Shown one piece after another: positions 1 to 11,900 of a stretch of DNA of 64,000 nucleotides. Within the stretch, counting starts at the first letter, position 1. Each line of letters begins with the position of its first letter. The translations under genes were made by a program, and so were the position numbers. Under the pieces are notes generated by a model. It was not told the DNA's origin, ran no database searches, and worked only from the letters and a program-made list of their open reading frames with translations. Source of the stretch: Sphagnum compactum (Eukaryota; Bryophyta; Sphagnopsida; Sphagnales); the NCBI GenBank assembly GCA_965153455.1, contig OZ234498.1:8246001-8310000 (forward strand). The letters are read 5' to 3'.

Positions 1-45
1 TTTGAAGATCCTGTGAAGAGGCAGCTGAGTCTTCTTCTTTAATGG
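1..45 (+). CDS. Possible C-terminal end of a gene entering from the left edge
   Basis: Frame 1 reads 13 sense codons (FEDPVKRQLSLLL) and then a TAA at 40-42. The stretch is richer in G and C than the DNA that follows, so it could be the last coding exon of a plus-strand gene. No family can be recognised from so few residues, and a short open stretch can arise by chance. This is inference; the sequence to the left of the window would decide it. Confidence 0.2.
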
Positions 46-169
46 AGTGGGGATAAAGCTTAGTATATCCTAAGAAAATATATATAGAGAACCCAAGGAA
101 TTTTTTTTAAAAGTCTGTCCCAAATAAAAGAAAAGATATCATGTTATGATTCTCTAATAGAGTTGTCCG

Positions 170-300
170 TAAAGTAAGAAAAACACAGCACCAGAACCCT
201 GAGTTTGGTCATACACAGGGTGATGAGATTAGGAAAAAACTTGCCCAAAAAAAAGAATACATTAGCATTCAACGAGGGATGAAACTCAGAAAACCATCAA
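170..300 (-). repeat. Dispersed repeat family A, copy 1 (inverted)
   Basis: The reverse complement of this stretch matches 32,782-32,914 downstream of the IST1-like gene. The best-conserved block covers the motif around 'tttggtcatacacagggtga' (about 213-233) and continues, with small indels, to the 'gaaactcag' at about 280-289. The same family also occurs, as other parts, at 32,260-32,410 and 63,406-63,915. Being present in both orientations and outside genes, it is probably an old mobile element of unknown class. Confidence 0.65.
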
Positions 301-666
301 TTTTGGTAGTAAACTGAGAGGTTTAAAAAAATTCGAAGAACCAGGCCCAAACTCACATCACAATAACCTCCAAAAAAAACATGAAAATAAATAAATAAAT
401 AAAATGTCAGGAGTTGAAATCAAAGGTTCTCTTGAAAAAGAGGAACGGCCAGACTACAAACTCCACTGAATAATGTGAAACAATATTTGCTTACTATGAA
501 ATCCAAAGAAGTATTTATTGTTCAGGAATAAACTTTGTAACACATACTACTCTAGTATGGCTTCGGTATAAATCGTATTACTTTTCAATCTGCCAAAAAT
601 TTCAAAAGAAAACACAGTATCTTATGTTGAAAATTTTGAAAATTCAATCAAAATGTAATAAAGCAA

Positions 667-722
667 GGAGATTTGAACCCATGCCATGTTCAGCAAAGTA
701 ATGCAACTTGTGATCAGTCTAA
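667..722 (-). repeat. tRNA-like (SINE-head) segment
   Basis: On the minus strand a B-box-like GGGTTCAAATC lies at 669-680. About 43 nt upstream of it is a weak A-box-like TTAGACTGATC. The spacing is that of a tRNA gene, but no full cloverleaf can be drawn, so a tRNA-derived SINE remnant is more likely than a working tRNA. Confidence 0.25.
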
Positions 723-1325
723 GCAAAAAAATTAACAAGGAACTTGTGAAATGCTTAGTGATTTTATTGTATTTATTTTTTATATGTCCAAATTTTCAAA
801 ATAAAAAACACAAGTGTTGAATCAGAAACATAAAATTATATTAATTATTGAACGCATTAGTGCCCAAGCTACCCAAGTATTAGGGGGCGGGGCGGTAGGG
901 ATGCTTATTTTGGGAACACTGGGGAACACCCCACTTTCAAAGGCATTAGTTGATGTAAAGCAACACCAGAAAATTTGTTTTTTTCATTTTGTGGTGATAC
1001 CGATGGGGTATCTAATGAGAAATATACCCCACGAAAATAATGAGAAAAAAAAGAGGTGGGGCATTTTTTATTTTTAAATTTTTTTTCCTGCCCCTCTAGT
1101 AGACGAAAAATTATGCTTGAGAATGTGCCCTCTAGATGCCCAAAGTTTAGATGCACTAGAAATTTTCTGCCCGTGCTTTACATTTTACAATACAATACAA
1201 AATGTACAATACCAAACAAACAGCTGCCCATTGCCCCCCCCAAAAAAAAGCACACTAAATTTAGACTACCAAGCAGTGTTTCTTTTATTTATTTAATTAA
1301 TTAATTCTTTTATTTTTCACAATTT

Positions 1326-1540
1326 TGTGATGTTGCCGTAGTGGTGATCATCCATAAGATGGTTTAGCCAGATTTGGCTACATACTAGATATGAATGTAA
1401 AAAAAAAACCGGAATACTTCTATATTCTTGGCTACCACCTAATGGAAGTTATCATAACAATCTGGCGATTTGATGTATTATTGTTTTTCGAAATTTGGCG
1501 AATTTGGGCCATTTTTTTCTTGAAAAATCCTTTGGATAGG
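1326..1540 (+). repeat. Dispersed repeat family B, copy 1
   Basis: This block, marked by 'gatcatccataagatggttt' near 1,346-1,365, then 'tctatattcttggctacc' and 'cttgaaaaatcc', aligns along its length with 33,481-33,673. It also aligns partly with 32,992-33,130 and, inverted, with 53,073-53,137. The copies have diverged by many substitutions and small indels, which suggests an old dispersed element. Confidence 0.7.
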
Positions 1541-1576
1541 TCGAAATCATATTTTTCAGGTCAAAATTTGGCGAAA

Positions 1577-1580
<4 letters not shown>

Positions 1581-1609
<29 letters not shown>
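1581..1609 (+). repeat. Poly-C tract (29 C)
   Basis: An uninterrupted run of 29 cytosines follows repeat family B. Another C run (about 33,464-33,473) lies just before a second copy of the same family. The length is likely to vary between individuals and to be hard to sequence. Confidence 0.95.
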
Positions 1610-1611
<2 letters not shown>

Positions 1612-1699
1612 AAACACTGCTACCTAGTTACTTGATTAAAAAAAGTCTTTTAGTGTGGATCTATGATTAGTGACTTGAGTTAGTACTAATGAAAAAGGT

Positions 1700-2591
1700 T
1701 TCACTAATTTAGTCACTAATTGTTGTCCTCTTGGTGTGAGCTTTTGCGCGTTGCGTTTGCTTGCTCGTCCGATGCAGCGTCTTTTGCACCACACTCTGTT
1801 GTGTTGCTCCGCGCTCTCTCTCGTCCTCTCTCCTCCCCCCCCTTCCCTCTGTGTCTCTCTCTCTCCCTTCTCTTTGGTAGTTCTTCTTCTTCTGTTTTCG
1901 ATTTCAGTGTCTTTTTTTCACTCCTCGATTCTTTTTTAAGAATTTTTTTTGGTTTGAAAAAGAAAGTTTCCTTTTGAGTGATGCTGTTTTGTTTGAGGCT
2001 AAATTGGAGATTGCAGACAGATTAGATAATATTGATGGTCGCACTTGAGCAGCTCCGGCTCTTTCTCGTTTTTTATTTACTCCTTCTCTGCTGCACCTCT
2101 TTAGTACCTCCGCATGCACCTCTTTTTCTTTTAGCCTAGTGCAATTCGCTTGTTCTTTTTTCAGCAGTCTTGTTTTTTTTGGGCGGATTCTTCCATCGCT
2201 TTTAGTCTCATTCTCTTTGACAACTTCCTACTCGGTTTTCACGCGGTTTTCGTTTGCGAAAGCTGCTGATGCGGGAGGAAGGCTACTTTGAAACTGTAAG
2301 TGCTTTTTCTTCTGCTTCTCCTGGCGGCGTTTTGTGCCTTTCTTGGATTCTTTTCCTGCAATTTAAGCTCTCCGGGTTAAGACTGAATTGGAGAGAGAGA
2401 GAGAGAGAAAGCGCGCTTTGCATGCAATTTGGAGATGGAATAATGTTATCGGGTTGTAGAGGGAATTTGCGAAGGGCGGAGAGAGGGAAGCAATGGGTTG
2501 CAATCTGTTTTCTTGACCGATCCATGCTTCTGTATGGACATATTGGTGACAATTCCAGCTACATGCAGGCCGCCGTCTATGATCGAGCAGA
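1700..2591 (+). promoter_or_regulatory. Promoter and 5' leader region of the TVP38/TMEM64-like gene
   Basis: Base composition changes sharply here: CG dinucleotides become common, and a long pyrimidine (CT) tract occupies about 1,795-1,905, as is usual near plant transcription starts. A GTAAGT donor-like site at 2,296 suggests a possible intron in the leader, with candidate AG acceptors just before 2,570. Short upstream ATGs occur, for example at 2,269. No TATA box can be assigned with confidence. Confidence 0.5.
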
Positions 2592-4569
2592 ATGGAGGAG
2601 AGGGCCGTCGTCACTACTACTCCCCCCTTCGCCTCCTTCGTAACGCTTGATACGGCTGCTGCAAGAATGGAAAAACCACGCCAGAAACAAGCAGGAGAGA
2701 AGAATCAGGAACAGGAACAGGTGGTCCCCAACCACCAGAAACGCAACGGTGAGGAATCACGGAGCAAATTTCCACTCACGTCACTGGAATTGGGGGCAGT
2801 GATTGCCATCTTTTCCATATTCCTCTTGATCTTGCTATCCATTTATCTCACCATGCCTTCCGTGGATTACAACCAGTTGAAGCTCCCTGGCAATGTGGAC
2901 GAGCTCCGTTTATTGACGTAAGCCTTCTTCCACTTTTGTCTTCCCCTCAGGTGGTGTAGTTCTTCTCATCTGTTTCCCATGTGTATTCGGCTCTCATTGC
3001 ATCTTCGTCATTTCTCTTCTTCTACTCGTTCAATGTGTCTGCTCCATCCTCAACAGATACACGATTCTTCTCTGTGACATGGTCTACGTTTGTGTTCAAT
3101 GCTTCCTTTTGCTTTGTGTCCATTTATTGTTCTTGAATTGTCTGTACATTAGTAAGTCTTTCAAGTCCTATGAACTGATAGACTAAGTGGAATTTGACAT
3201 CGCTGAATAGGATTTTTTACAACAGTGCCAATGTTTTAGGGTTTACATCTAATGGGCCTGTTGCTATGCCTCAGCAAGAGAAGACATGGTGCTGAGTACA
3301 TGTTCTTCTTTTGGTTGATAAGTCATTGGTTTGGAATCCTTTGTGTTCTGTCTCTGTATTCTGAACTTCGCCTCCTGAAGCATGCTAAGTAGTAGGAGGA
3401 GGGCTTGATGGGTCTACTGCAGAGCCTATGTTTCATCGTACGCAGATGATTACGAGCTTCAGGTGTTTCTCGGCTTTTGTGCTGCCTACATTTTCATGCA
3501 AACATTCATGATTCCAGGTACGATTGTGATGTCACTTCTTGCAGGCTCACTATTTGGTCCCATCCGGGGCATGATGGTGGTCATCTTCAATGCCAGTGCT
3601 GGGGCATCCTGCTGCTTCTTCCTGTCCAAGCTTGTTGGTCGTCCACTTGCCTTATGGATGTGGCCTGGGAGGCTCCAATTCTTCAAGGCTGAGGTTGGTC
3701 CTTTAAAGATTCCCCCTTCCCCTCATCCTGATTATTGTGACGAATGGTTTGAAATTTGATCCAATCCATGCTCTCTTGTCTATTATTGCAGCTTCATAAG
3801 GTGACCATCTCTGTTTCCAGTTGTTTCCTACATGGCTCTGATTAGAGTTTTGCTGACAAAAGCACCTGTTGCTGACAACTGAGATCAGTCCTGTGTTTGC
3901 AGGTGGCCAAGCGAAAGGCACATCTCTTCAACTACATGCTGTTCCTCAGAATTACTCCAACCTTACCAAACACTTTCATCAACATGGCTTCTCCTATTGT
4001 TGGAATTCCATATGGCACATTTCTCTCTGCAACCATACTTGGGCTCATCCCAGCCACCTTCATATCTGTTCGAGTGAGTTCTCCTACTTCTAACTGTGTG
4101 CTTCATCTCTGATTCTTACCCTCTGTGACCATTCCTTTTCCTGTTCTTATGGGGCTTGGATCCAATGATCTAGGTTAACACATGATCCTCTAAATATGAA
4201 GGACATTGTGTCCTGTTCTGTTCTGTTGGTTGCTGGAGAGGAATGGCAGGTCTACATTTGAAATGACTTTCTGAGGTTTGCAGTTATGAGTAACTTGTCA
4301 CCTGAACAGGCTCTATGCATCTTAGCAGTTCAAGAACTATGGCCACTGGGGACATTTGTTGTAACCCAAATATGACAAAATATGATTGGGTTCATGTGAG
4401 ATAATTGCAGGCAGGCCTTGCATTAGGAGACCTCAAATCATTTGCACAGCTTTATGACATGAAGACATTGGCCACTCTTTTCTTCATAGGCCTGGTGTCC
4501 ATTCTTCCAGCACTGTTAGGCAAGAAAGCCCCATCTGAAAGGCCTGCTGAAAGTTCACACACTTCCTGA
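2592..4569 (+). CDS. TVP38/TMEM64 family membrane protein (VTT / SNARE-associated Golgi domain)
   Basis: Four exons join to 927 nt, a 308-residue protein: 2592-2917, 3423-3693, 3903-4073 and 4411-4569 (TGA 4567-4569). All introns are GT-AG. The N-terminus (about 1-60) is polar and rich in Q, E and K. A first membrane helix lies at about 66-88. The VTT core follows, with the IPGT motif at about 139, an LLAGSLFG stretch, SKLVGR at about 177-182, and LRITPTLPN early in exon 3. Further hydrophobic segments lie in exons 2-4. The order and exon phases match plant homologues of this family, integral proteins of the Golgi/ER system related to yeast Tvp38 and mammalian TMEM64/TMEM41B; the last of these is a lipid scramblase. 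The exact function of this gene is not shown by the sequence. The first ATG (2,592) is taken as the start; M26 (2,667) is an alternative. The reading frame is intact. Confidence 0.95.
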
Positions 4570-5300
4570 TGCTGGTGAACTCCAATTAGTGCAGTTCCAT
4601 CAATCCTACACCATGGCAGCACTAGAAATGAGTTTTGAGGGAGGTGTGATGTCAATGGAAGGCTGCAGTTTTATGGCCACAGACAAACAATTGGCAGGAG
4701 GAGTGACCACATGCTGCAAGGGCCCATTCCCCTCAAGCCTGAAGCAGTCATAATTCAAGTTATAGGAAAAGAGGCTACTAAGCCAGAGGCCTCAAATCTG
4801 TACAGGTGGGTATGTTAACCTTATCACCCACATTCTTCCATCGATAACCTCATTTGTTCATAATACAATGTCAATTTCGAAGTTGACACTTGTATATAGA
4901 AGTCTTCTACATTCCCAAACAGCAGCAGATGTGCCATACTGTACATAATTGTCACATTTATTCATGTGTGGTTGGACATCTTCAGTAATATCAATAGCAA
5001 TATTTATACGGCACAAAAGCTTCATGCAAGCTCTTTGTATCTCAGCAAACCTTATTCCACATATCAAAGGGTGTGGACAAATTCTGAAACCCTTGTTATT
5101 TTTTTAAAACAGAAAAAAAACCCCCCGATAAACAAATCATTGTATGAACATGAAAAAAAAGCCTTGAGCACACACAAAAGGGAAAATACCGGTTTGGGAA
5201 ATTCATCAAATTGTGACTTGGATGACCTTTGCAAACTTGTTAGCTTGGAAAATTATAGGGTTAGGGTTTTAAAGTCTAGATTTTTGTAGTGATGGCAAAA
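4570..5300 (+). other. 3' UTR and downstream flank of the TVP38/TMEM64-like gene
   Basis: Composition stays gene-like to about 4,850 and then grades into AT-rich DNA, so the 3' UTR probably ends between about 4,850 and 5,060. No second gene is supported. The 107-codon open frame at 4,966-5,289 is low in complexity and has no recognisable features. Confidence 0.5.
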
Positions 5301-5335
5301 CATGTTGCATGATCAAAGCATATCACCCATAGGGA

Positions 5336-5375
5336 TTTGAACTCCGATTTTGGGATGGAATCCTAAGGTGGTGGA
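5336..5375 (-). repeat. tRNA-derived SINE head candidate
   Basis: On the minus strand a B-box-like GAGTTCAAATCCC (5,336-5,349) is preceded by a stretch reading CCTTAGGATTCCATCCC, similar to the A-to-B region of tRNA-derived SINEs. The A box is weak and no element end was found. Confidence 0.3.
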
Positions 5376-5811
5376 AAGAGTGTTTTCAAGTGACACTATT
5401 CCGAGTGGAATAAGACAAATGACTATCAACTAGTTCTAGCTTCTTCACACCACTCTTGCTTGTGATCTTTGTTGTCAATATCAGTTATAGAGATAGGACG
5501 TTCATGACATCACATTGAACATGGATTCAATAAACCTTCTTATTCACACAAAGAAGTTGGAATCCTAGTACCTAGAGGTTAAATTTGACAAGGGTTCACA
5601 TAAGGAAAACATTGGAACTTTTCAAGATGGACATGTTGACCACATTCTTCAGAATGTAGATGGTTAATCAAATTAATGTAAAGCCATTAGGGACATTCAA
5701 AGGAATCCAAGTAGGCAATTAAAGGCTTAAGTTTCACCTTGGACTATTTTAAAATGGAACATTTTTTGTGAATCAAATGTTTTCCAATGTTCCTTGTGCA
5801 GTGATGATTAT

Positions 5812-5960
5812 GATTGGAAATGAAGTATACTAACGATTGGAAAAAGAACATGACACAATTGTGCAAAGGAAATAGAAAGATGATTGGAAACAAGAGCATG
5901 ACATGGTTGTGCAAAGGAAATGGAAAGATGATTGGAAACAAGGTTATTAACAACAATTGA
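5812..5960 (+). repeat. Degenerate 47-48 bp tandem repeat
   Basis: Units start with 'gattggaaa' at 5,812, 5,835, 5,882 and 5,930. The two full units (5,835 and 5,882) share the blocks 'ttgtgcaaaggaaat' and 'gaaagatgattggaaa'. The first and last units are partial. No gene is associated with it. Confidence 0.8.
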
Positions 5961-8900
5961 AAAGGTACACAAATAGTGAAGTGAATGTCTAATTGTTCTT
6001 CACAACATTGTTTAACACAAATGAATGGACTTTGCACTTGCACTTGCTCTCTTTAATATAAGAGCTACGAAGCTAAAAAAAACCTAACAAATCACAAGGG
6101 AGGCACCTTCAAAACTAAATGTTAGTCTTCTCATGCGCATGCCCAATAAAGTTTGAAAACATGAATTACTCAAGGTCTTACATGACTCAAATGTTGTTTT
6201 GACATCATAGATGAAGTTAAGAACATGGCTTCCATGTTTGAACTCACAATGGAAGACATGTCGAAACTTCTAAAAGTTGACAATAATAATGTCTTAAGTA
6301 TTGGACCGAAGTAAATAGAAGGGAACACACAATGGGAGGACTTCTCAAGAACATTCCAAGAATTATGGTGATTTTAAAATCAATCCTAGTAGTGATGTGG
6401 GAGCAAAGAAGAGTTTTAGTAGGAATCCACATCTTCAACAAAAGATAATGTTTAAAGAACCACATAGATGACCATTTTGAAGAAACCCCTTTGGAAATTA
6501 AAAACTTGAGTGATCCACAAAAGTGTCCCATTCCAATTGGAAAACAACTTGAAGTACCACGAGAGGGGATGATCACGTTTTTCTTTTTGGTTAAAATATA
6601 GTCGAGTGGAAAAACATTTAGGAAGATGCTTTAGGTGTCATTTACAAGGTAAAAATAAATTGCAAATAAAATTTCTTGGAAATTCCAACTTCTGAACATC
6701 CTTGCCTTTAGGAAAAATACATGCAAATTGCATGCCAAAACCATCCAAGTGAAGATGAAAACAAAAAATTACAATGGTTGTCTCCAAAGAAATTTCCGTT
6801 TCAATCATATGTTAAGCATTTATTATAGATATTAAATGTCTTTTATAAAATTTATTTTGTTGTTGGGATTTAGTCTGATTTGAATGAAGTTCCCACTTTG
6901 TTTTTGCTCAAGGGAAATGGGGTGGCTATCACCAAAGAATGACTTTGGATTAATATTCCATGTTACAAATTTCTACAACATGCCCAATAAATAGGAGATG
7001 TCATTGATGTCAGTGTATTTTCATGATGTGTATAGGGCTTGAATTCTTGTAGTTGTGGGTGAATATTGCTTTGTAACATGAAAGACAACATTCTACCTTT
7101 AAGTCATTATCATCATGGGTTAGGTTAATGGCACCAACTAATCCAACTGAAAAGGAAAACCCCAAAGAAGATCTAAATCCTAAGCAAGTGAATGCAATGG
7201 CAACATTTGGTGTTGCTAACTTTTTTTTCACTCTTTGGTTGGCCATGTTGGTGATCAATTCTTCCAACCAAACAAATTGAACATGAGTACTGATCATGTC
7301 AATAATTCAACCTTGGCTATTAACCTTGCTTGAGGCTTTACAAATGGCTTTGCCATTGGCTTAAAAATCATGGCTATTTCCATGTCTTTTTATCCCTTGA
7401 CCATCATTATATTTTGTTGACTTCTTAAGTCTTTATTTTGAATGCATAAAGTGATATAGGTGTATGTTCTAATTGTGTGCCTTTATTCATCACAATAGTT
7501 CTATGCCATTTTTGAACAATGCATTTAGAATGGACTTTTGGAATGGACAATACAATCTAAATAGGATTAGACTAAGCAAGATTCCCAAGGAAAAACTAAA
7601 ATAACAAAAAAAAAATTGTATAATATTAACTAAAGTTGGAAGGCATTAAACATACTTGTTCAAAATATACATACATTCATCAATTAGGGCAAAATGAGCA
7701 ATCAAGGTTTATGATAAATAAATTTTATTAATAATGTGACATTGATATCAATGTCATGTCTAAAAAAAATGATAATTGTTTTAGGAATGTGTTACAAGGC
7801 TAATTAGTTTAAGGTTTCAAGTGAAATGTTAATAAAAGATTTAGGCAACACCATCATTGAAGGCATAACAAAAAGTTTAAGTATATTTCAAATCCTCATA
7901 CCAAACACCAAATGAGCAACATTAGAATCTTTAATGATATCTTTAATGATTTTGCATTTAGAAAAGTAGTTCATGATTTCATTCTAAAGATTGAACCACA
8001 CAAGTGAAAAGGATAGGTTGAGAATTATGTGTATTACATGACAATAATATCACATCCTAGTTTTACATGTGTTAACATCTTGCATGTTGTTTAAGGTTTA
8101 AGGTTTGGGCATGGGTGGAAAATGTAAAATATTAAGGAGAAGTTTCAAGTCTAGTGCAAGTTTATAATGTAATATCAAATGCTTTTAACAAATAGACCAC
8201 ATATTATGTCCCCAACATGATGATGAAAACATTGGTCAAGACATTTCAAAACTATTGATTGAGTAATTTGATTACTTCTTTGAATCCAACTTAATAAATG
8301 GAAGGCATTGGTAGCAAAATAAATTGACTAAAGACATTTAGAAGAGCTATCTTAGTATCTAAATAAAGTGAATGTGACAAAAATAAACTTAAAGATAAAC
8401 AGATGGTTATACAAACACCTTGCAAATTGGAACTTGCCCAAGTTGTCAAAAACATCATGGAGAAATTATTGAAAAGAACAAATGGCAACTAGACATTGGG
8501 TTGGCTTCACAATTTTTTTGAAATCAAAAACCTTAAGGAACAAGTAGACATATTAAAGGAACGATATTAAGAAATAGAAATAAGGAAAGTAGAGGCAAGG
8601 GGAAAGTCATGCATTGAAAAAAATACTCATAATGTTCTCAACAACATTTTAAAGTTGGCCATTAATGAGTTTAAGGAAGCCAATGCAATAAGAAATGCCT
8701 TAGAATAACAAAAGGAACAATGTTAATTAATAATTCAAAAATTGAAAAAATAAAATAAAATAAAAATTTGTAGTTGAAAAAGAATTGGTGTATGCAAAGG
8801 AAACAATTAGTGCAATAATAACACAAGGGGAATTCATTAAGATTTGATTGGATGATAAAGGAAAACACCAAGGTGCAATACAAAAATAAGTAATTATTAA

Positions 8901-11900
8901 AATAGATGACATTGAATATATTTTTTGAAATATTTGTTATGCTTTAGTGGCGAGAATAGATTTTTTCAAATGGGATTACAAGTAATGAAGTATGAAACTT
9001 TACCCTAGGGTTAGTTTTGTCCTTAAACAATTTTTTTTAAAAAAACATTTTTTTGTGAAAATACAAAGTTGAGGTGTTGAAAACCATCATAATTATCCAA
9101 GTTACAATCTGAATAATTTCATTTTTCATGATAATATCATAGTAGATCATGAAATTATAATTATTTTAAATGTATAAAAACAAGTTGTGTTTTTGAAAAA
9201 AAATTAATTATTCATTTTATTTACCATGTGGCAAATTAACTTTAAACTACAATAATCGTCATTTAAGTGAAAAAAGGGCGTTGGGAATGTGTGGGCCTTG
9301 TTTGATAAATACATTCAAAGAGATGGTGGGATGAATTTTGGTATGAAGTTTGGTTATTTAAATGTGAAATATATCAGTTTGTGCGCAGTCCAATATGCTT
9401 TAGGTGATCCAAAATTAGATTGTTATTTTGATGGTTAGTCCATATATGATTTAAATGAACATCATAAATGGTAATGGGTTTAGAGAATATGAGTTTTGAA
9501 TGATATTGTTCCATAAATCTTTTTAATGTTGTTGATTCAAATGTTTGAATTAACATGTTTATATTGAAATCTCCAATTATTATAGTTGGACAATTTGTTC
9601 ACATTTTTTAAAATTGTATTTAATGTGAAACTAAAATGTTGTATACGAATTTTTAGCAATTTGTAAATTGCAATTATATGTAATGTTTCAAATGTGGTTT
9701 TATTAAAATTTGTACAAAATATTTCAGCACCATGGTTTGTCATAACAAATGATTTTGATAGGGAAACAATTTTGTCATAAAATATCATTTTTCCATGTTG
9801 GTCATAACAAGACAAAATATCAAATTTATTTGATAGTGTAGTATAAATAAATGACCCAAGATATTTTGGCTGATCAAAATTGAGTTGCATCCCATATTTT
9901 TTGTTTAAATGAAACAAAACAAAGAATATCAATAAAAGAAATCAACAAGTTTACATTTTATACTACATTATACACCCATTTTAAAGAATGGGTTTTTTTT
10001 GGTAAATACATTAAGTGCATTTGAGTTGTGTAGAACAATACTTGTCCAACCTAGAAAAAATTACCATTGTGAATTTCGTAAAAATACGTTGTAATGTGCA
10101 ATAATTACCCATCAACACCTTGAAGTCATTGAAACCTACACATATAATGATCCAGACCATAATGTACACACCAATTTGTATTCTATGTGTCCAATACAAA
10201 GGGAAGTGGATTTTTTTTTCAACCTAGCAAATCCAAACAAAAGAACATCAATTTGTTGCTTGTGATTGTGAGTCACATTCTATCTTCACAAGTGTTGTTG
10301 AACATTGTTTTACTCTTTTTTCTGTTGTTTTGAAATTTATTGAGGCAACAACATAAAAACATGAAAATTAAAGGTGTTCAAGCCTTTTCCTTGAAAGATC
10401 GCCATTGAAAACTGTTGCATGCAATTGAGTTTTCTTTGAAAGAGGAAAGAAAAGAACATAAAACAAGAAAATAAGAACTTCTCCAAATTCGTTCTCCAAA
10501 TCCACTACCAACACCATAAACTTAAACCTAGAAAAAAAAAGTAAGACCTACAAGATATTAAAGTTTGTTGAAGAGAAGCTTGCATTGACCCTTGAAGTCT
10601 CAAAGCTTGGTATCAACATGGGAAAGATCTAGGAGATAAAACATTGAACTACAAAAATGATAAAATATCAAACAAACGAAATAACCTACATATAGGTCAC
10701 ATATGAAAAGCATGGATCACAGTACATGTGAGAGCTTTGAAGAAAATGCAAACTTCAAACATCCATAGGGGTGTGAAAATAACAACAACAAATGCATGTC
10801 AGAACTATATGAAAAAACATACACTAAAAAAAAAAACCTTTTTTTTATTATCAATGAACACAATCACCACACCACTTCAATAACCTCCATCCATCTCCAA
10901 AATAAAACAACTCAAAACAAATTTTTATTCACTCATATCCACACTCTTCACTTCAACAAAACAGATGCAAATCCTTCTATGTCAATACCCACTCTCTTCA
11001 TTACAACAACATAAAAACAAAGACAAATTCTCCAAACTTGCTACCAATGCCTTAAACCTAAACACCCCAAAAAAAAAACTATGCTAACTAAAACCTTAAA
11101 AGAAAACCCATACCATTCCAATGTGAAATCAACTCAACCATCACTATGAAAACAACTACTATGAATTAACCTCACAAATGAAATGACAAAAAATCCAAAA
11201 GAATGTGAAAAACAACATTTTTGTATCATTGTTGTGACCAAATTCAATAGTCCCTGTCCCTTTTAGGAGTAGGGCCTAATAAAATTTAAAGCAAGTAACT
11301 TTTCTTTAGAAGACATCAAGGGATGGTAAGCAAGAATATAATAAAAAGACTTTCAATTCATAAGCATGGATTATGAATTATTGTCCAAAGGTTTTTGCCA
11401 TAAAGGGGACTATTATCATTTAAGTATTTCACACCTTAAAAGGTCCTCATGCTCATTTGATCAAAAACATTTATAGGCAATATTGAATTATTGATACAAA
11501 TGGGCCTCCACGTCAAAATGGGAAATTTTCTCAATTTCTCAACATCATGATTCTTGAATTTGCAACATAATGGTGTCCCCAAACTTTGGAACCTTGTATA
11601 ATTCTTTGAAAACATAACCAATTTCAAACATGAGTTCATGTGTTCATACTTGTCATTTTTTGTCATCTAATGATTTGGACACAATTTGCCTATCAAAATT
11701 GTGCTTTAAATTTGAATGGTTATTTTGACAAATGTTGTTTCAACTTTTTTATGTTCATAACTATTTTAGCAAATTATTTTCTAGGCAAATGCTTAAAATA
11801 TTGTAATAATTAGGGTGGCATTTTCAATGACATCTAATTTATTCAATTCAAACAAGGTTTTTCTTATCAAATATCATTGAAGACCTCATTGTTAAATGCC

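Larger units (their letters stand above)
46..1325. other. Left intergenic region with repeats
   Basis: AT-rich sequence without a credible gene. It contains an inverted copy of dispersed repeat family A (170-300), a tRNA-like segment on the minus strand (667-722) and short A and T runs. Open frames at 814-1304 overlap on both strands, are low in complexity and resemble no family I know, so they are not called as genes. Confidence 0.6.

Noticed and set aside
2254-2643. 129-codon open frame before the TVP38/TMEM64-like gene
   Set aside because: It overlaps the real start in another frame, has no recognisable features and lies in the leader.
10600-10630. 'cttggtatcaacatggg', similar to a tRNA-Met primer site of LTR retrotransposons
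   Set aside because: Only about 8 bases match TGGTATCA, and there is no LTR or gag/pol sequence around it.
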